From the NCBI RefSeq assembly GCF_003432485.1, contig NZ_QVNQ01000011.1, positions 62,001 through 126,000 on the forward strand: a stretch of 64,000 nucleotides of DNA, read 5' to 3'. The stretch comes from Actinomadura spongiicola. Its GTDB lineage: Bacteria > Actinomycetota > Actinomycetes > Streptosporangiales > Streptosporangiaceae. A program made the position numbers and the translations under genes. Below the pieces are notes generated by a model, which had not been told where the DNA came from, ran no database searches, and worked only from the letters and a program-made list of their open reading frames with translations. This document shows, in pieces, positions 32,941 through 42,273 of the stretch (position 1 is the stretch's first letter; the number at the start of each line of letters is the position of its first letter).

Positions 32941-32988
32941 AAGCGGGCAGGGCGCCGCCGCCCCTGGCGGGCGCGTCCTGCCCTGCTT
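32941..32988 (+). terminator. Hairpin terminator of the nuclease gene
   Basis: Stem AAGCGGGCAGG with GCGCC paired to GGCGC and CCTGCCCTGCTT (bulges of one or two bases), starting seven bases past the TAA, followed by CGCTTTC. Good terminator geometry. Confidence 0.6.
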
Positions 32989-33026
32989 CGCTTTCGGTCG
33001 CCGCGTCGCGGGAGAGGATGTGTGTC

Positions 33027-34061
33027 ATGGGTGTGCAGGACGACCGCAGGACCGTTCACAGTGGGCTGATCCATCCAAGCCACCACCAGTACTGGCTGCG
33101 CGACCAGGTCGAACCGAACGTCGACACGTTGTACGACAACGACGATCCGGGAGCCGATCCCCTGGTCGCCCTCGACGACAGCGGTCGCATGGCCTGTATT
33201 CACACCGGGATGTACGGGTTCGACCTGCCGGTCACCGTCGAGACCTGGTCACGTCCTCCTGAACCGGACCTGGACTTATGGGAGGAGGTCATCGAGTTCA
33301 GCCTGCGTCTCGGGGAGGGCGCGTCCGTCGAGTCCCTGCTGTCCGACGGCCACCTCGGCCTCGACCTTCCAGGGGCGACCGGCGACTACCGCATCCGCCT
33401 GCACGCCACCGGTCGCAGAGAAGCGGCAGTACTGGAACACCTGTCGCTCGCCGAGGGCGACGAGTTGGTCGAGAAACACATGATGCAGATCTGGGCGGCA
33501 CCCTCGGCCCCGGTGCGCTGGCTCAAGGAACTCCCCCGATCGGTGGAGGAACTCGACCCCTCGTTGCCGCGAACCGACTTCTACGTGGAGACCTCCACCG
33601 GCCAGTACTGGCTCAGCGACTACACCACGGGCCGGCACGCCGCCGCCGTGACCGGCAAGGGCAACGGCGTCATCCTGCCCGAACCCCCGGGACACATGGC
33701 CGCGATCTTCACCGCGCGGGACGACGCCATCGTCGAGGTCGTGCTGGACATCCTCGACAAGGCACCGGAACTCGACCTCGACGGCTGGGACGAGGGCGCC
33801 GAGGTGAGCATGGTGCTGACCGGGCCCGACGTCGGCTGCAACTTCGGCGAGATCGACTCGTCCCCGCCCGGCTACGTCGACCTGCCCGCCGAGGTGGGGC
33901 ATTCCCGGACCTACCGGGTGCGGGTCTCGGTCAAAGGTCGGCGTCGTCCTCATCGGCTCGCCGATCACCCCGGCGATCAGCGGTACGCCGAACGCCATCT
34001 GATCCAGATCTGGGCCGCGCCCGACGGGCCGGAGAAGACCTGGAAAACCGCCGGACGTTGA
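33027..34061 (+). CDS. Hypothetical protein with two repeated domains
   Basis: 344 residues. Residues ~1-165 and ~185-344 are two copies of one domain: each starts with an HxQYWLRD/GQYWLSD element, has a DLDLWEE/DLDGWDE segment and ends in HMMQIWAAP / HLIQIWAAP, followed by a Trp-Lys tail. No catalytic motif. I do not recognise the family, but such duplicated 'QIWAAP' proteins look like soluble cytosolic proteins with paired beta-sheet domains. ATG 33027 is chosen for distance to GAGAGG; ATG 33018 is alternative. Confidence 0.6.
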   Translation: MGVQDDRRTVHSGLIHPSHHQYWLRDQVEPNVDTLYDNDDPGADPLVALDDSGRMACIHTGMYGFDLPVTVETWSRPPEPDLDLWEEVIEFSLRLGEGASVESLLSDGHLGLDLPGATGDYRIRLHATGRREAAVLEHLSLAEGDELVEKHMMQIWAAPSAPVRWLKELPRSVEELDPSLPRTDFYVETSTGQYWLSDYTTGRHAAAVTGKGNGVILPEPPGHMAAIFTARDDAIVEVVLDILDKAPELDLDGWDEGAEVSMVLTGPDVGCNFGEIDSSPPGYVDLPAEVGHSRTYRVRVSVKGRRRPHRLADHPGDQRYAERHLIQIWAAPDGPEKTWKTAGR

Positions 34062-34097
34062 CGTCGTCCCGTCGCGGGAACGGCAAGATGGTTCGTC

Positions 34098-35093
34098 ATG
34101 CGGTCCGACGAGCGGCGGTGGCGGGACGAGCGGGCGGTTCTGAACGCGTCCCGGGGGCGGCTCGGTGAGGCGGCGAGCCGCCTGTATCGGGATGTTCCAC
34201 GGGTCGCGGGGACGGCCTTGTTGTGCCGTACGGAATGGATCCCGGACGCGCCCGTGCCGCTGGAGGACGTCCGCCTGGAGTGGGTCGACCGGCCCGCACC
34301 GGCCGTCGTCGCCGAACCCGCGGAAGGGCTCCCGGACGGCTACCGCACCTACGCGGAGGCCATGGGTGTTCTCGCGCCGCCGAAGGTGTTCGAGGACCGC
34401 CCGAGTTACCGGCTCCTCGACGCCCGGCCGCCCGTGCTCCGTCTCGGACCGGCCCGGTACTTCGACGGCGTGAACGTGGGCGAGTCCGTGGCGCACGAGT
34501 TCGCGGTCGGGGACGACGCGCTGCGGCGGCGCGTCGGTGACCCGTGCGACCTGACGCGCCGGGCGGCGCTCACGGCGATCACGACCGTGACCGTGACCGC
34601 GTCCGGGTCGTACGTCCTGCACTGGCGGGACCCGGCGAAGGTCGCGCACGCCGGTGGGCTGCACCAGGTCATGCCCGTCGGGGTCTTCCAGCCGTTGGAC
34701 GGCGAACGTCCCGACATGTGGGCGTGCATGGTCCGCGAATACGCGGAAGAGCTCCTCGGGACGGGCGAGAACTACGGCGAGGGGTTCGTCCAGCGGGAGT
34801 GGCCGTTTCACCGGGCGTTGACGTCCGCCCGCGAACAGGGGCGGCTGCGGGCGCACTTCCTGGGGTTGGGGGTGGATCCGCTCACGTTCGCGCTCGACCT
34901 GCTCACGGTCGTCGTCATCGAGGACGAGGCGTTCCAGAAGTTCTTCGGGAGGCTGGTCGCGGTCAACGACGAGGGCGCGGTGTCGATGGCGCCGTTCGAC
35001 GGGACGGTGCCGGAACCGATGCAACCGGCCGGGGCCGCCGCGTTGACGCTGGCGTGGCGGCATCGGGAGGCGCTCGGGATCACTCCCGGCTGA
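34098..35093 (+). CDS. Hypothetical protein with Nudix-like element
   Basis: 331 residues. The best motif is GVFQPLDG...MWACMVREYAEELLG, close to the Nudix box (REUxEExGU) though the final Gly is shifted by one. A preceding HAGGLHQVMPVGVFQP stretch is typical of large actinobacterial proteins with a C-terminal Nudix-like half. A phosphohydrolase role is possible but not sure, as the box is imperfect. ATG 34098; its 3' end overlaps the convergent acyltransferase by 14 bases. Confidence 0.55.
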   Translation: MRSDERRWRDERAVLNASRGRLGEAASRLYRDVPRVAGTALLCRTEWIPDAPVPLEDVRLEWVDRPAPAVVAEPAEGLPDGYRTYAEAMGVLAPPKVFEDRPSYRLLDARPPVLRLGPARYFDGVNVGESVAHEFAVGDDALRRRVGDPCDLTRRAALTAITTVTVTASGSYVLHWRDPAKVAHAGGLHQVMPVGVFQPLDGERPDMWACMVREYAEELLGTGENYGEGFVQREWPFHRALTSAREQGRLRAHFLGLGVDPLTFALDLLTVVVIEDEAFQKFFGRLVAVNDEGAVSMAPFDGTVPEPMQPAGAAALTLAWRHREALGITPG

Positions 35094-36525
35094 GGTCCTT
35101 CAACTCGTCCAGGGCGTCCACCAGGTGATCGACGAGTTCGGACGGGTCGGGAACGAGGTCCCGGCAGGCGACGATGCCGACGTTGACCTTGCCGTCATAG
35201 GAGAAGACGGTGATGTTGAGGCCGCCGGTGATGTCGGTGATGACGGAGATCGGGTAATAGGCGAGCACCCGGGCCCCGCACAGGTACAGCGGGAACTGCG
35301 GGCCCGGCACGTTCGAGATGATCAGGTTGATCGGACGCAGGGACATCGTCGGCGCGGCATGGAGCGCGAGGCGGGTGAGCGGCGCGGCGAGGGGGGCGGG
35401 CGCCAGGGCGCTGATCTCCCGCACCCAGCTTCCCGACGAGCCGGTGAACCGGCGTTTGGCGGCGTCCATGTCGCGCCGGACGGCGAGGTAGCGTTCCGCC
35501 GGGTCGGGGATGTCGGTGGCCAGCGGCGTCACCATGACGGAGACCTGGTTCCCGGTGTCCGAACGGGCGGCGCCGCGCCGCAGGGACACCGGGACGGCGG
35601 CGACGAGCGGACGCCCCGGCAGATCACCGTGCTTGTCGAGCCATTTGCGCAGGGCCGTCGCGCACAGCGCCATCACCACGTCGTTGACGCTGCCGCCGAG
35701 CGCCCGCCTGATCTCCTTGACAGTGTCCAGGGGCAGTTCGCCGCAGGCGACGGCGCGGCGCCGTCCGATGGGCAGGTTGAACGGCGTCGGCGGGGCGCTC
35801 AGGGGCGGCGCGGTCGGCACGGCCCGGCGGCCCAGGGCGCCCTGCATCACCGCCGACACGAACCGGGCACCTGGGAGCGTCGCCACCCCCGGGATCTCGT
35901 CGAGATACGGGACGGCACGCGCCACCGACACGGCCGTGCGGACGGGATGCAGCGCGGCCCTCCACAGCCCCGTGCGGAGCATCCGGGCCGGGTCGGGCGC
36001 GCGGGCCGGTTCGGTGTCGTCGGCGGGCAGCTCCCGGGGTTCGGGTGACAGGTCCAGGAGGGCGGCGAGCGCCTCGGCGGCCAGCACGCCGTCGACGGCG
36101 GCGTGGTGCACCTTCGCGTAGACGGCGGTCAGGCCGTCCGCGAGGCCCTGGATGAGGAACATCTCCCAGAGGGGCCGAGAACGGTCGAGGGGCTGTTCGT
36201 GGAGCATGGCGACGACGTCGGCGAGCTGCCGGTCATTGCCGGGGGCGGGCAGCCCGATCTCGAAGATGTGCCGTCCGGGGTCGAAGTCGGGATCATCCTC
36301 CCAGTAGGGATGGTCGAGGTTCAGCGGGACCTGGACCAGGCGCCGACGCAACGGACGGGCCGCGAGGTGCGCGCGGTCGCGGACGAGCGCGGCGACGAGC
36401 GGCACGGTGAGCCGCCCGCCGGGGCAGGCGGACGCGTCGACGATGCCCAGCCCCGCGATGTGGGCGTGGGTGGTCTCGGTCTCGGCGTTGAGAAAGGTGG
36501 CGTCCACGGTCGTCAGCTGGCTCAT
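35080..36525 (-). CDS. Wax ester synthase/diacylglycerol acyltransferase (WS/DGAT)
   Basis: 481 residues, usual length. Catalytic motif HHAAVDG in VHHAAVDGVLAAEAL, N-terminal LTTVDATFLNAET substrate loop, PLWEMFLIQGL, NDVVMALCATALR and a C-terminal LNITVFSYDGKVNVGI region, all typical. Makes triacylglycerol or wax esters from acyl-CoA at the membrane face. ATG 36525 after GGAAGAG. Monocistronic. Confidence 0.92.
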   Translation of the reverse strand: MSQLTTVDATFLNAETETTHAHIAGLGIVDASACPGGRLTVPLVAALVRDRAHLAARPLRRRLVQVPLNLDHPYWEDDPDFDPGRHIFEIGLPAPGNDRQLADVVAMLHEQPLDRSRPLWEMFLIQGLADGLTAVYAKVHHAAVDGVLAAEALAALLDLSPEPRELPADDTEPARAPDPARMLRTGLWRAALHPVRTAVSVARAVPYLDEIPGVATLPGARFVSAVMQGALGRRAVPTAPPLSAPPTPFNLPIGRRRAVACGELPLDTVKEIRRALGGSVNDVVMALCATALRKWLDKHGDLPGRPLVAAVPVSLRRGAARSDTGNQVSVMVTPLATDIPDPAERYLAVRRDMDAAKRRFTGSSGSWVREISALAPAPLAAPLTRLALHAAPTMSLRPINLIISNVPGPQFPLYLCGARVLAYYPISVITDITGGLNITVFSYDGKVNVGIVACRDLVPDPSELVDHLVDALDELKDLSRE

Positions 36526-36778
36526 GCTCTCTTCCGTCTACTCGTCCTGCGTACCTGTCTTCAGGTGTTATGCGCCCGGAACGACGCGAAGCAACGCGCC
36601 CCGCCGACAAGTAACCCGGACTTAACGGGACGTTTCGTGCTTTTAATCTGGAAGATTTCCGGCGACCGGGAAAAGATTTGGCTTCTTCCGGCCCCATGTG
36701 ATCAGAAAGCTTCAGAAGACCCGCCCAAGCGGGCGTTCTCGGGACGAGCCCGTGATCATCACACTAGGGTTGTGCCCC

Positions 36779-37456
36779 ATGACGGGACGACCACTCTCCG
36801 AGATCGTCGAAGCCGGATGGGCGACCGCGCTGGCACCGGTCGCCGGCACGATCGCCGCCGCCGGAGACTGGCTGCGCGCCGAGGTCGCCGCCGGGCGCCG
36901 CTACCTCCCCGCCGGGCAGCACATCCTGCGGGCCTTCACCCAGCCGTTCGACGACGTCCGCGTCCTCATCATGGGCCAGGACCCGTACCCGACGCCCGGC
37001 CACCCGGTCGGCCTCAGCTTCTCCGTCGCCCCGGACGTCCGGCCGCTGCCCGGCAGCCTCATCAACATCTTCCGCGAGTACTGCGACGACCTCGGCCACC
37101 CCGAACCGTCCAACGGCGACCTCACCCCGTGGACGGAACAGGGCGTCTGCCTGCTCAACAGGTCACTGACCGTCATGCCCGGCAAGCCCGGTTCGCACCG
37201 GAACAAGGGCTGGGAAGAGGTCACCGAACAGGCGATCCGGGCCCTCGCCGCCCGTGGCGGCCCGCTCGTCGCGATCCTGTGGGGCCGCGACGCCCGCAAC
37301 CTCAAGCCGCTGCTCGGCAACGTGCCGTGCATCGAGTCGGCGCACCCCAGCCCGATGTCCGCCGACCGCGGCTTCTTCGGCTCCCGCCCCTTCAGCCGCG
37401 CCAACCAGCTCCTCGAACAGCAGGGCGCCGCCCCCGTCGACTGGAAACTGTGTTGA
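36779..37456 (+). CDS. ung: Uracil-DNA glycosylase family 1
   Basis: 225 residues. Water-activating motif VLIMGQDPYPTPGHPVGLSFS, with catalytic Asp in GQDPYP, and Leu-loop HPSPMSADRGFFG with the second catalytic His. Removes uracil from DNA in base excision repair. ATG 36779 is eight bases after a TAGGGT -10-like hexamer, so the message is probably leaderless. The stop codon lies inside the first copy of a 149-bp tandem duplication. Confidence 0.92.
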   Translation: MTGRPLSEIVEAGWATALAPVAGTIAAAGDWLRAEVAAGRRYLPAGQHILRAFTQPFDDVRVLIMGQDPYPTPGHPVGLSFSVAPDVRPLPGSLINIFREYCDDLGHPEPSNGDLTPWTEQGVCLLNRSLTVMPGKPGSHRNKGWEEVTEQAIRALAARGGPLVAILWGRDARNLKPLLGNVPCIESAHPSPMSADRGFFGSRPFSRANQLLEQQGAAPVDWKLC

Positions 37457-37745
37457 TTGCAGGACCGGCCCACTCCGCTCGCCTAGCAGCTCGCTACGTG
37501 ACCGCCCCTGGGCGAACGCGCATCGCTTCGCGATCCACCCGGCTCCGCTCGCCTTCGGCGTCGCTGCACCGGGCGGGTCACGCGTTCGCGTGCGGGCTGT
37601 GTTTACTACAGGACCGGCCCACTTCGCTCGCCTAGTGGCTCGCTACGTGACCGCTCCTGAGCGAACGCGCATCGCTTCGCGATCCACCCGGCTTCGCTCG
37701 CCTTCGGCGTCGCTGCGCCGGGCGGGTCACGCGTTCGGGTGCGGG
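37448..37745. repeat. 149-bp direct tandem duplication at the ung 3' end
   Basis: Two adjacent units (37448-37596 and 37597-37745), ~92% alike by eye. Both start CTGTGTT, the first including the last two ung codons and its stop. Each holds small hairpins (GCATCGCTTCGCGATCC; GGCTCCGCTCGCCTTCGGCG). The gap 37457-37767 has no gene. The motif TTCGCTCGCCTTCGGCGTCGCTGC is familiar as a dispersed extragenic element in actinomycetes (recall, unchecked; shown here as two parts). Confidence 0.8.
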
Positions 37746-37767
37746 CTGAGGCCGGCTCGAACGTGCC

Positions 37768-38628
37768 CTAGCCGAGTTCGTCGTCGGGGAGGCGGTGTAG
37801 GAGTGTCGCGAACTCGCCGGAGGGGGCCGCGGTCGCCGACAGCGGCGTCAGGCGGCGCGCGCCGTGGCTCCAGTAGACGCCGGGCGCGCAGGGGTCGTCG
37901 GCGTCGGCGTGCATCTCCCGGACGACGTCCGCGAAGACCGGCAGCACCTCCCGGACCGCCGACGAGGTGATCGGGTACAGCAGCAGCGTGCTGTGACACG
38001 GGACGCCGACCAGCGCGCCGTGCTGGTTCGGCCACGGCAGGAACTGGTCGACCTCGCTGAGCAACGCCGACACGTAACGGCTGCCGGGCTTCGTGACGAC
38101 CCGCACGTTGCGGCCCGGGAGGAGCGGCTGGTCGCGGACGGCGACATCGGCCAGTTCCCGGTCGTGGGTGTTCGTCATCACATAGCCGAGCTTGTGGAGG
38201 CCGAGCAGACCGGCGCGCGCCTTGGTGAGCGGGCCGCCGTAACGGGGATGCTCGATCATCACCATCGCGTCGAAATGGTCCCCGGCGGGAACGACCACCA
38301 GGCCCTCACGGTCGCGCGGCGCGAGCTTCGGCACGATGCGCAGCCGCAGCAGCTCCCGGACGTCGCCGAACAGCTCCATCTCCCCGACGGCGAGGAACGC
38401 GCGGTCACCGACCTCGCGGACCCACTCGTCCACCACCCGCGGCCACGCCGAGCGCGGCTCCCGGGCACAGCGCTCCAGCACCGTCCAACTGGAGGCCCTC
38501 GCCTCCGACCGGCCGACCGGCAGCACCACCTCGGAGGTGCCGGAGTCGAACCAGGCGGTGGGGGCCAGAGCGGGGAGCACATCGCGGATGAGCGCGTGCA
38601 CGTCCGCCGCCGCGTCCAACGGTTCCAT
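37768..38628 (-). CDS. Hypothetical protein (DUF1444-like)
   Basis: 286 residues, soluble alpha/beta. Segments: PTAWFDSGTSEVVLPVGRSE, GYVMTNTHDRELADVAVRD and GVPCHSTLLLYPITS. The layout is faintly like DUF1444-type cytosolic proteins but I cannot assign it. ATG 38628 has an AAGGGGA about ten bases upstream; ATG 38649 adds seven residues but lacks room for an SD. Stands alone between the repeat and the acyltransferase. Confidence 0.55.
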   Translation of the reverse strand: MEPLDAAADVHALIRDVLPALAPTAWFDSGTSEVVLPVGRSEARASSWTVLERCAREPRSAWPRVVDEWVREVGDRAFLAVGEMELFGDVRELLRLRIVPKLAPRDREGLVVVPAGDHFDAMVMIEHPRYGGPLTKARAGLLGLHKLGYVMTNTHDRELADVAVRDQPLLPGRNVRVVTKPGSRYVSALLSEVDQFLPWPNQHGALVGVPCHSTLLLYPITSSAVREVLPVFADVVREMHADADDPCAPGVYWSHGARRLTPLSATAAPSGEFATLLHRLPDDELG

Positions 38629-38784
38629 CAGTCGCTCATCCCCTTTCATCCTCTGAAGCGATCTTGGTGCCTCGGCGGCTCACGTCACAACCCCACCTTC
38701 TCAGAGATGCGGCCCGTTGTGGGAGGCATCGCCAACCCCCGACCGGACCTCGCTGATCATGGACGCCTCAAGTACCGTGCTCAC

Positions 38785-39549
38785 ATGCCCGAAATCGTGT
38801 ACCCGCCGGTGATCAAGACGGCCCAAGGCGTGTTCAAGGCCCTGAACCTCAAGATTCGTCTGGAGGGGGCGGAGCGGATTCCCCGCACCGGCGGCGCGGT
38901 TCTCGTCAGCAACCACATCAGCTACCTCGACTTCATCTTCGCGGGCCTCGCCGCGCACCCGTCCGGGCGGCTGGTGCGGTTCATGGCGAAGAAGGAGATC
39001 TTCGACAGCCGGATCGGCGGGCCGCTGATGCGCGGGATGCGGCACATCCCCGTCGACCGGGACGCGGGCGCCTCGTCGTACGCGGCGTCGCTGCGGGCGC
39101 TGAAGTCGGGCGAGATCGTCGGGGTGTTCGCGGAGGCGACGATCAGCCGCTCGTTCACGGTGAAGGAGATCAAGAACGGCGCGGTGCGGATGGCGGTGGG
39201 CGGCAAGGTCCCGCTGATCCCGGTCACGCTCTGGGGGCCGCAGCGGCTGTGGACCAAGGGCCACAAACGGAAACTCCTGCAACGCAACGTGCCGGTGACG
39301 ATCCTCGTCGGCGAACCCATGTACCCCAAGCGCGGCGACGACTACGACCAGGCCACCCGTGACCTGCACGCGCAACTGTCGGAGCTGTTGGAGAAGGCGC
39401 AGCGCGAGTATCCCGACGTGCCCGAGCCGGGCGAGACGTGGTGGCAGCCCGCCTACCTCGGCGGCACGGCGCCCACTCCCGAGGAGGCCGAGAAGCTCGA
39501 CCTGGAGGAGGCGGAGGCGCGCAGGGCCGCCCGCGAGAACGAATCCTGA
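38785..39549 (+). CDS. 1-acyl-glycerol-3-phosphate acyltransferase (PlsC-like)
   Basis: 254 residues. The HxxxxD acyltransferase motif is NHISYLDF, and the second block is GVFAEATISRSF, a variant of FPEGTRS, with the GAVRMAV segment after it. One N-terminal hydrophobic helix is likely. Transfers acyl groups in phospholipid or triacylglycerol synthesis. The C-terminal ~40 residues are an acidic tail. Start ATG 38785; no SD. Confidence 0.85.
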   Translation: MPEIVYPPVIKTAQGVFKALNLKIRLEGAERIPRTGGAVLVSNHISYLDFIFAGLAAHPSGRLVRFMAKKEIFDSRIGGPLMRGMRHIPVDRDAGASSYAASLRALKSGEIVGVFAEATISRSFTVKEIKNGAVRMAVGGKVPLIPVTLWGPQRLWTKGHKRKLLQRNVPVTILVGEPMYPKRGDDYDQATRDLHAQLSELLEKAQREYPDVPEPGETWWQPAYLGGTAPTPEEAEKLDLEEAEARRAARENES

Positions 39550-39618
39550 CCGGCCGTTACGACCGGCGACGGGCTAATTCGGTGGACTTCGTTCGCCGTC
39601 GGGGCTGATCATCCTTGT

Positions 39619-40770
39619 ATGACCACGTCGCAGGAGGTTGTGCGTCTCATAGAGTCCCAGCGGAACATCACCGACCCCGGGCCGGACTCGACACTGCCCG
39701 TGATCTTCAACCTCAGCGACAGGAACTCCCCCGCCGACGTGATGGACGTGTTGTCGCTGCGTCCGTTCGCGTCCGGTGAGCAGCCGTGGTCCCGGTCGAC
39801 GCGGCTGGAGTACGTCAAGGCGGAGGCGCCGCTGCGTCCCGACGACGCCCGGATCGTGCGGGTCGCGCACGAGAAGAACAAGGAGTCCGTCCTCGCGGAG
39901 GGCGACGGGTACACGCTGCTCTGCAACCGGTGGACGAACGGCATCGCCTACGTCGCCGTGTCCGCCGTGTCGGACGAGCTGGCGGAGACCATCCTCGAAG
40001 CGTCCGTGAAGGACGCGACCGACCCGCCGAAGGCGGACGAGACCAGCGTCGAGATGGGCTTCTGGCACATGGGGACGCACGGGCCCACCCGCAGCGAACG
40101 CACGATCGCCGCCGACGCGTGGACGGACATCCGGCGCAACTACACCGCGCCGGTCGCCGAGGCCCTCGACAAGGTCATGGGCCTCACCGGTGAGGACGTG
40201 TCGGGACGGCTGCTGCTCCTGCACGGCCCGCCCGGCACCGGGAAGACCACGGCGCTGCGCGCCCTCGCCCGTGCCTGGAAGGACTGGTGCCAGTCCGACT
40301 GCGTCCTCGACCCGGAGGCGCTGTTCGGCACGCCCAGCTATCTGATGGAGGTCGCGGTCGGCGACGACGAGGACGAGAACCGCCGCTGGCGGCTGCTGAT
40401 CCTGGAGGACTGCGACGAGCTGATCCGCGGTGAGGCCAAGCAGTCGACGGGCCAGGGCCTGTCACGGCTGCTGAACCTCACGGACGGGATGCTCGGGCAG
40501 GGCCGGGACGTGCTGGTCGCCATCACCACCAACGAGGACCTCGCCATGCTGCACCCGGCGGTGGTCCGTCCCGGCCGCTGCCTCGCGCAGATCGAGGTGG
40601 GTCCGCTCACCCGGACGGAGGCGGTGTCCTGGCTGGACGGCACGGACGCTGCCCCGGGCGAGATCGGCGCGGACGGCGCGACGCTGGCCGAGCTGGCCGC
40701 CCTCCGCAGGGGCGAAGAGCGGCCCGACGGCATGGCGGGCCCGGCCACGGCGACCGGCTTCTACCTCTAG
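39619..40770 (+). CDS. AAA ATPase with DUF5925 domain
   Basis: 383 residues. N-terminal ~170 residues match DUF5925, a domain of actinobacterial AAA proteins. Then an AAA core with Walker A HGPPGTGKTTALR, Walker B LLILEDCDEL, sensor 1 VAITTNEDL and Arg-finger-like RPGRCLAQIEV. It is a soluble ATPase of unknown target. TAG 40768-40770 overlaps the convergent gene's stop in a shared CTAG. Confidence 0.85.
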   Translation: MTTSQEVVRLIESQRNITDPGPDSTLPVIFNLSDRNSPADVMDVLSLRPFASGEQPWSRSTRLEYVKAEAPLRPDDARIVRVAHEKNKESVLAEGDGYTLLCNRWTNGIAYVAVSAVSDELAETILEASVKDATDPPKADETSVEMGFWHMGTHGPTRSERTIAADAWTDIRRNYTAPVAEALDKVMGLTGEDVSGRLLLLHGPPGTGKTTALRALARAWKDWCQSDCVLDPEALFGTPSYLMEVAVGDDEDENRRWRLLILEDCDELIRGEAKQSTGQGLSRLLNLTDGMLGQGRDVLVAITTNEDLAMLHPAVVRPGRCLAQIEVGPLTRTEAVSWLDGTDAAPGEIGADGATLAELAALRRGEERPDGMAGPATATGFYL

Positions 40771-41948
40771 CCCGCCGCCGACTTCGCCAAGGCCTGGTCG
40801 ATGTCGGACCACAGGTCGTCCGGGTGTTCCAGGCCGACCGACAAGCGTACCGTTCCCTCGCTGATCCCGGCGGCGGCGAGGGACGCGGCGTCCATCTGGC
40901 GGTGGGACGTGCTCGCCGGGTGCATCACGAGCGTCGAGACGTGTCCGAGCGACGGGCCGAGCGCGATGAGCCGCACGGCCTCCGAGAACGTGCGGCCCGC
41001 GTCCCGCCCGCCGGTCAGCTCGAACGCGAGGACGCCGCCGCACCCGTCCGGCAGCAGGCGCCGCGCCACCTCGTGCTGCGGGTGGTCGGGCAGACCCGGG
41101 TAGTGGACGCGGGTGACGGACGGGTGCGCGGCGAGGCGGCCGGCGATGTCCAGGGCGGACGCGCTCTGCCGCGCCACCCGCAGCGGCATCGTGGCCATGC
41201 CCCGGACGGTCAGCCACGCGGCGAACGGGTCGGCGACGGCGCCCAACTCGGCGGAGTGACTCCAGACGCGCTTGTGCACGTCCCCGTCGGCGAATACGGC
41301 GACGCCCCCGATGACGTCGCCGTGTCCGCTGAGGTACTTCGTCGTCGAGTGGACGACGACGTCGACACCGTGCTCGATCGGTGCGCAGAGGAGAGGGGCG
41401 AAGGTGTTGTCGACGACGGTCAGCACGTCCGTCCCGCGTACGGCCTCGGTGAACGCGGGCAGGTCCGTCACGTGCGTGGTGGGGTTGGCGACCGTCTCCA
41501 GGTAGAGGAGACGGGTGGTGGGACGGAGCGCGTCCGGCACCTCGGCCGGGTCGTCGCCGGGAATGAAGGTGACGTCGACGCCCCACCGTTCGGCGAGGTC
41601 CTGGAACAGCGCGAACGTGCCGCCGTACAGGGCGGACTGCGCGATGACGTGGTCACCGGAACGCAGCAGCCCCATCAGGACGGTGCTGATGGCGCCCATC
41701 CCGGACGCGGTGGCGAGCGCCCCGGCCCCGCCTTCGAGTTCGGTCACGGCCCGTTCGAGCGACCGGACGGTCGGGTTGCCCATGCGGGCGTAGAAGAACG
41801 TCTCCCCCGGGTCGTGGAAGGCGGCGGCGAGGTCGTCGGCGGCGTCGAAGGAGAACAGGTGACCCTGGTAGAGCGGCACGCCCATCGGGCTGCTGCCGAC
41901 CGGTTCGGTCACGGGCGGGTGGACGGCTCTGGTCTGTGGATGGCGCAT
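40767..41948 (-). CDS. Trans-sulfuration-family PLP enzyme (cystathionine gamma-synthase / methionine gamma-lyase type)
   Basis: 393 residues. PLP fold I with the lysine in HSTTKYLSGHGDVIGG, and the N-terminal substrate loop YARMGNPTVRSLE with SGMGAISTVLMGL. C-terminal motif TVRLSVGLEHPDDLWSDI is typical. Interconverts cysteine/homocysteine or degrades methionine; subtype not readable. ATG 41948 has GGAG close by. 325-base region without gene upstream has no riboswitch that I can see. Confidence 0.9.
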   Translation of the reverse strand: MRHPQTRAVHPPVTEPVGSSPMGVPLYQGHLFSFDAADDLAAAFHDPGETFFYARMGNPTVRSLERAVTELEGGAGALATASGMGAISTVLMGLLRSGDHVIAQSALYGGTFALFQDLAERWGVDVTFIPGDDPAEVPDALRPTTRLLYLETVANPTTHVTDLPAFTEAVRGTDVLTVVDNTFAPLLCAPIEHGVDVVVHSTTKYLSGHGDVIGGVAVFADGDVHKRVWSHSAELGAVADPFAAWLTVRGMATMPLRVARQSASALDIAGRLAAHPSVTRVHYPGLPDHPQHEVARRLLPDGCGGVLAFELTGGRDAGRTFSEAVRLIALGPSLGHVSTLVMHPASTSHRQMDAASLAAAGISEGTVRLSVGLEHPDDLWSDIDQALAKSAAG

Positions 41949-42273
41949 GTCTCCAGCCTGCTGCGCGAGCCACGGCGTTGAAACGGCCAATTGCGACCAG
42001 TGGCCCGGACCACGCCCCCTGTCGATCGCGGCGCCGGACCACCGGCCCGGCCGGGGCGCCGCCGCCCTGTTGCCCGGTACGGTTCCCGGAACGCCGACCC
42101 ACCCACCCCGCGAGGGTGAGCCGGCGACCGGGTCGCCCCGGACGAGTGACGGGTGGCGTCCCTCGGCCGGAGACACGAGCATCGCGCGTCGGGACGGGCC
42201 CGCACCATCCGTGAGACCACCGGCAAAATGAGCGGGACCGCGGGGGTCCGTGGAAACACGTACTACGGGTCCG
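41949..42273. other. 325-base intergenic region, no gene seen
   Basis: Between the PLP enzyme (minus strand, starting here) and the 3' end of the DUF2470 gene. GC-rich with several overlapping hairpins (around 42050-42090). No frame has good codon bias and I see no SAM-riboswitch core. Confidence 0.5.

Noticed and set aside
33276..35063. 595-codon minus-strand open frame
   Set aside because: It runs antisense to two well-supported plus-strand genes, is full of Arg/Gly/His shadow composition and has no motif.
41949..42273. SAM riboswitch before the trans-sulfuration gene
   Set aside because: None of the conserved SAM-I, SAM-II or SAM-IV core segments could be found on the minus strand.
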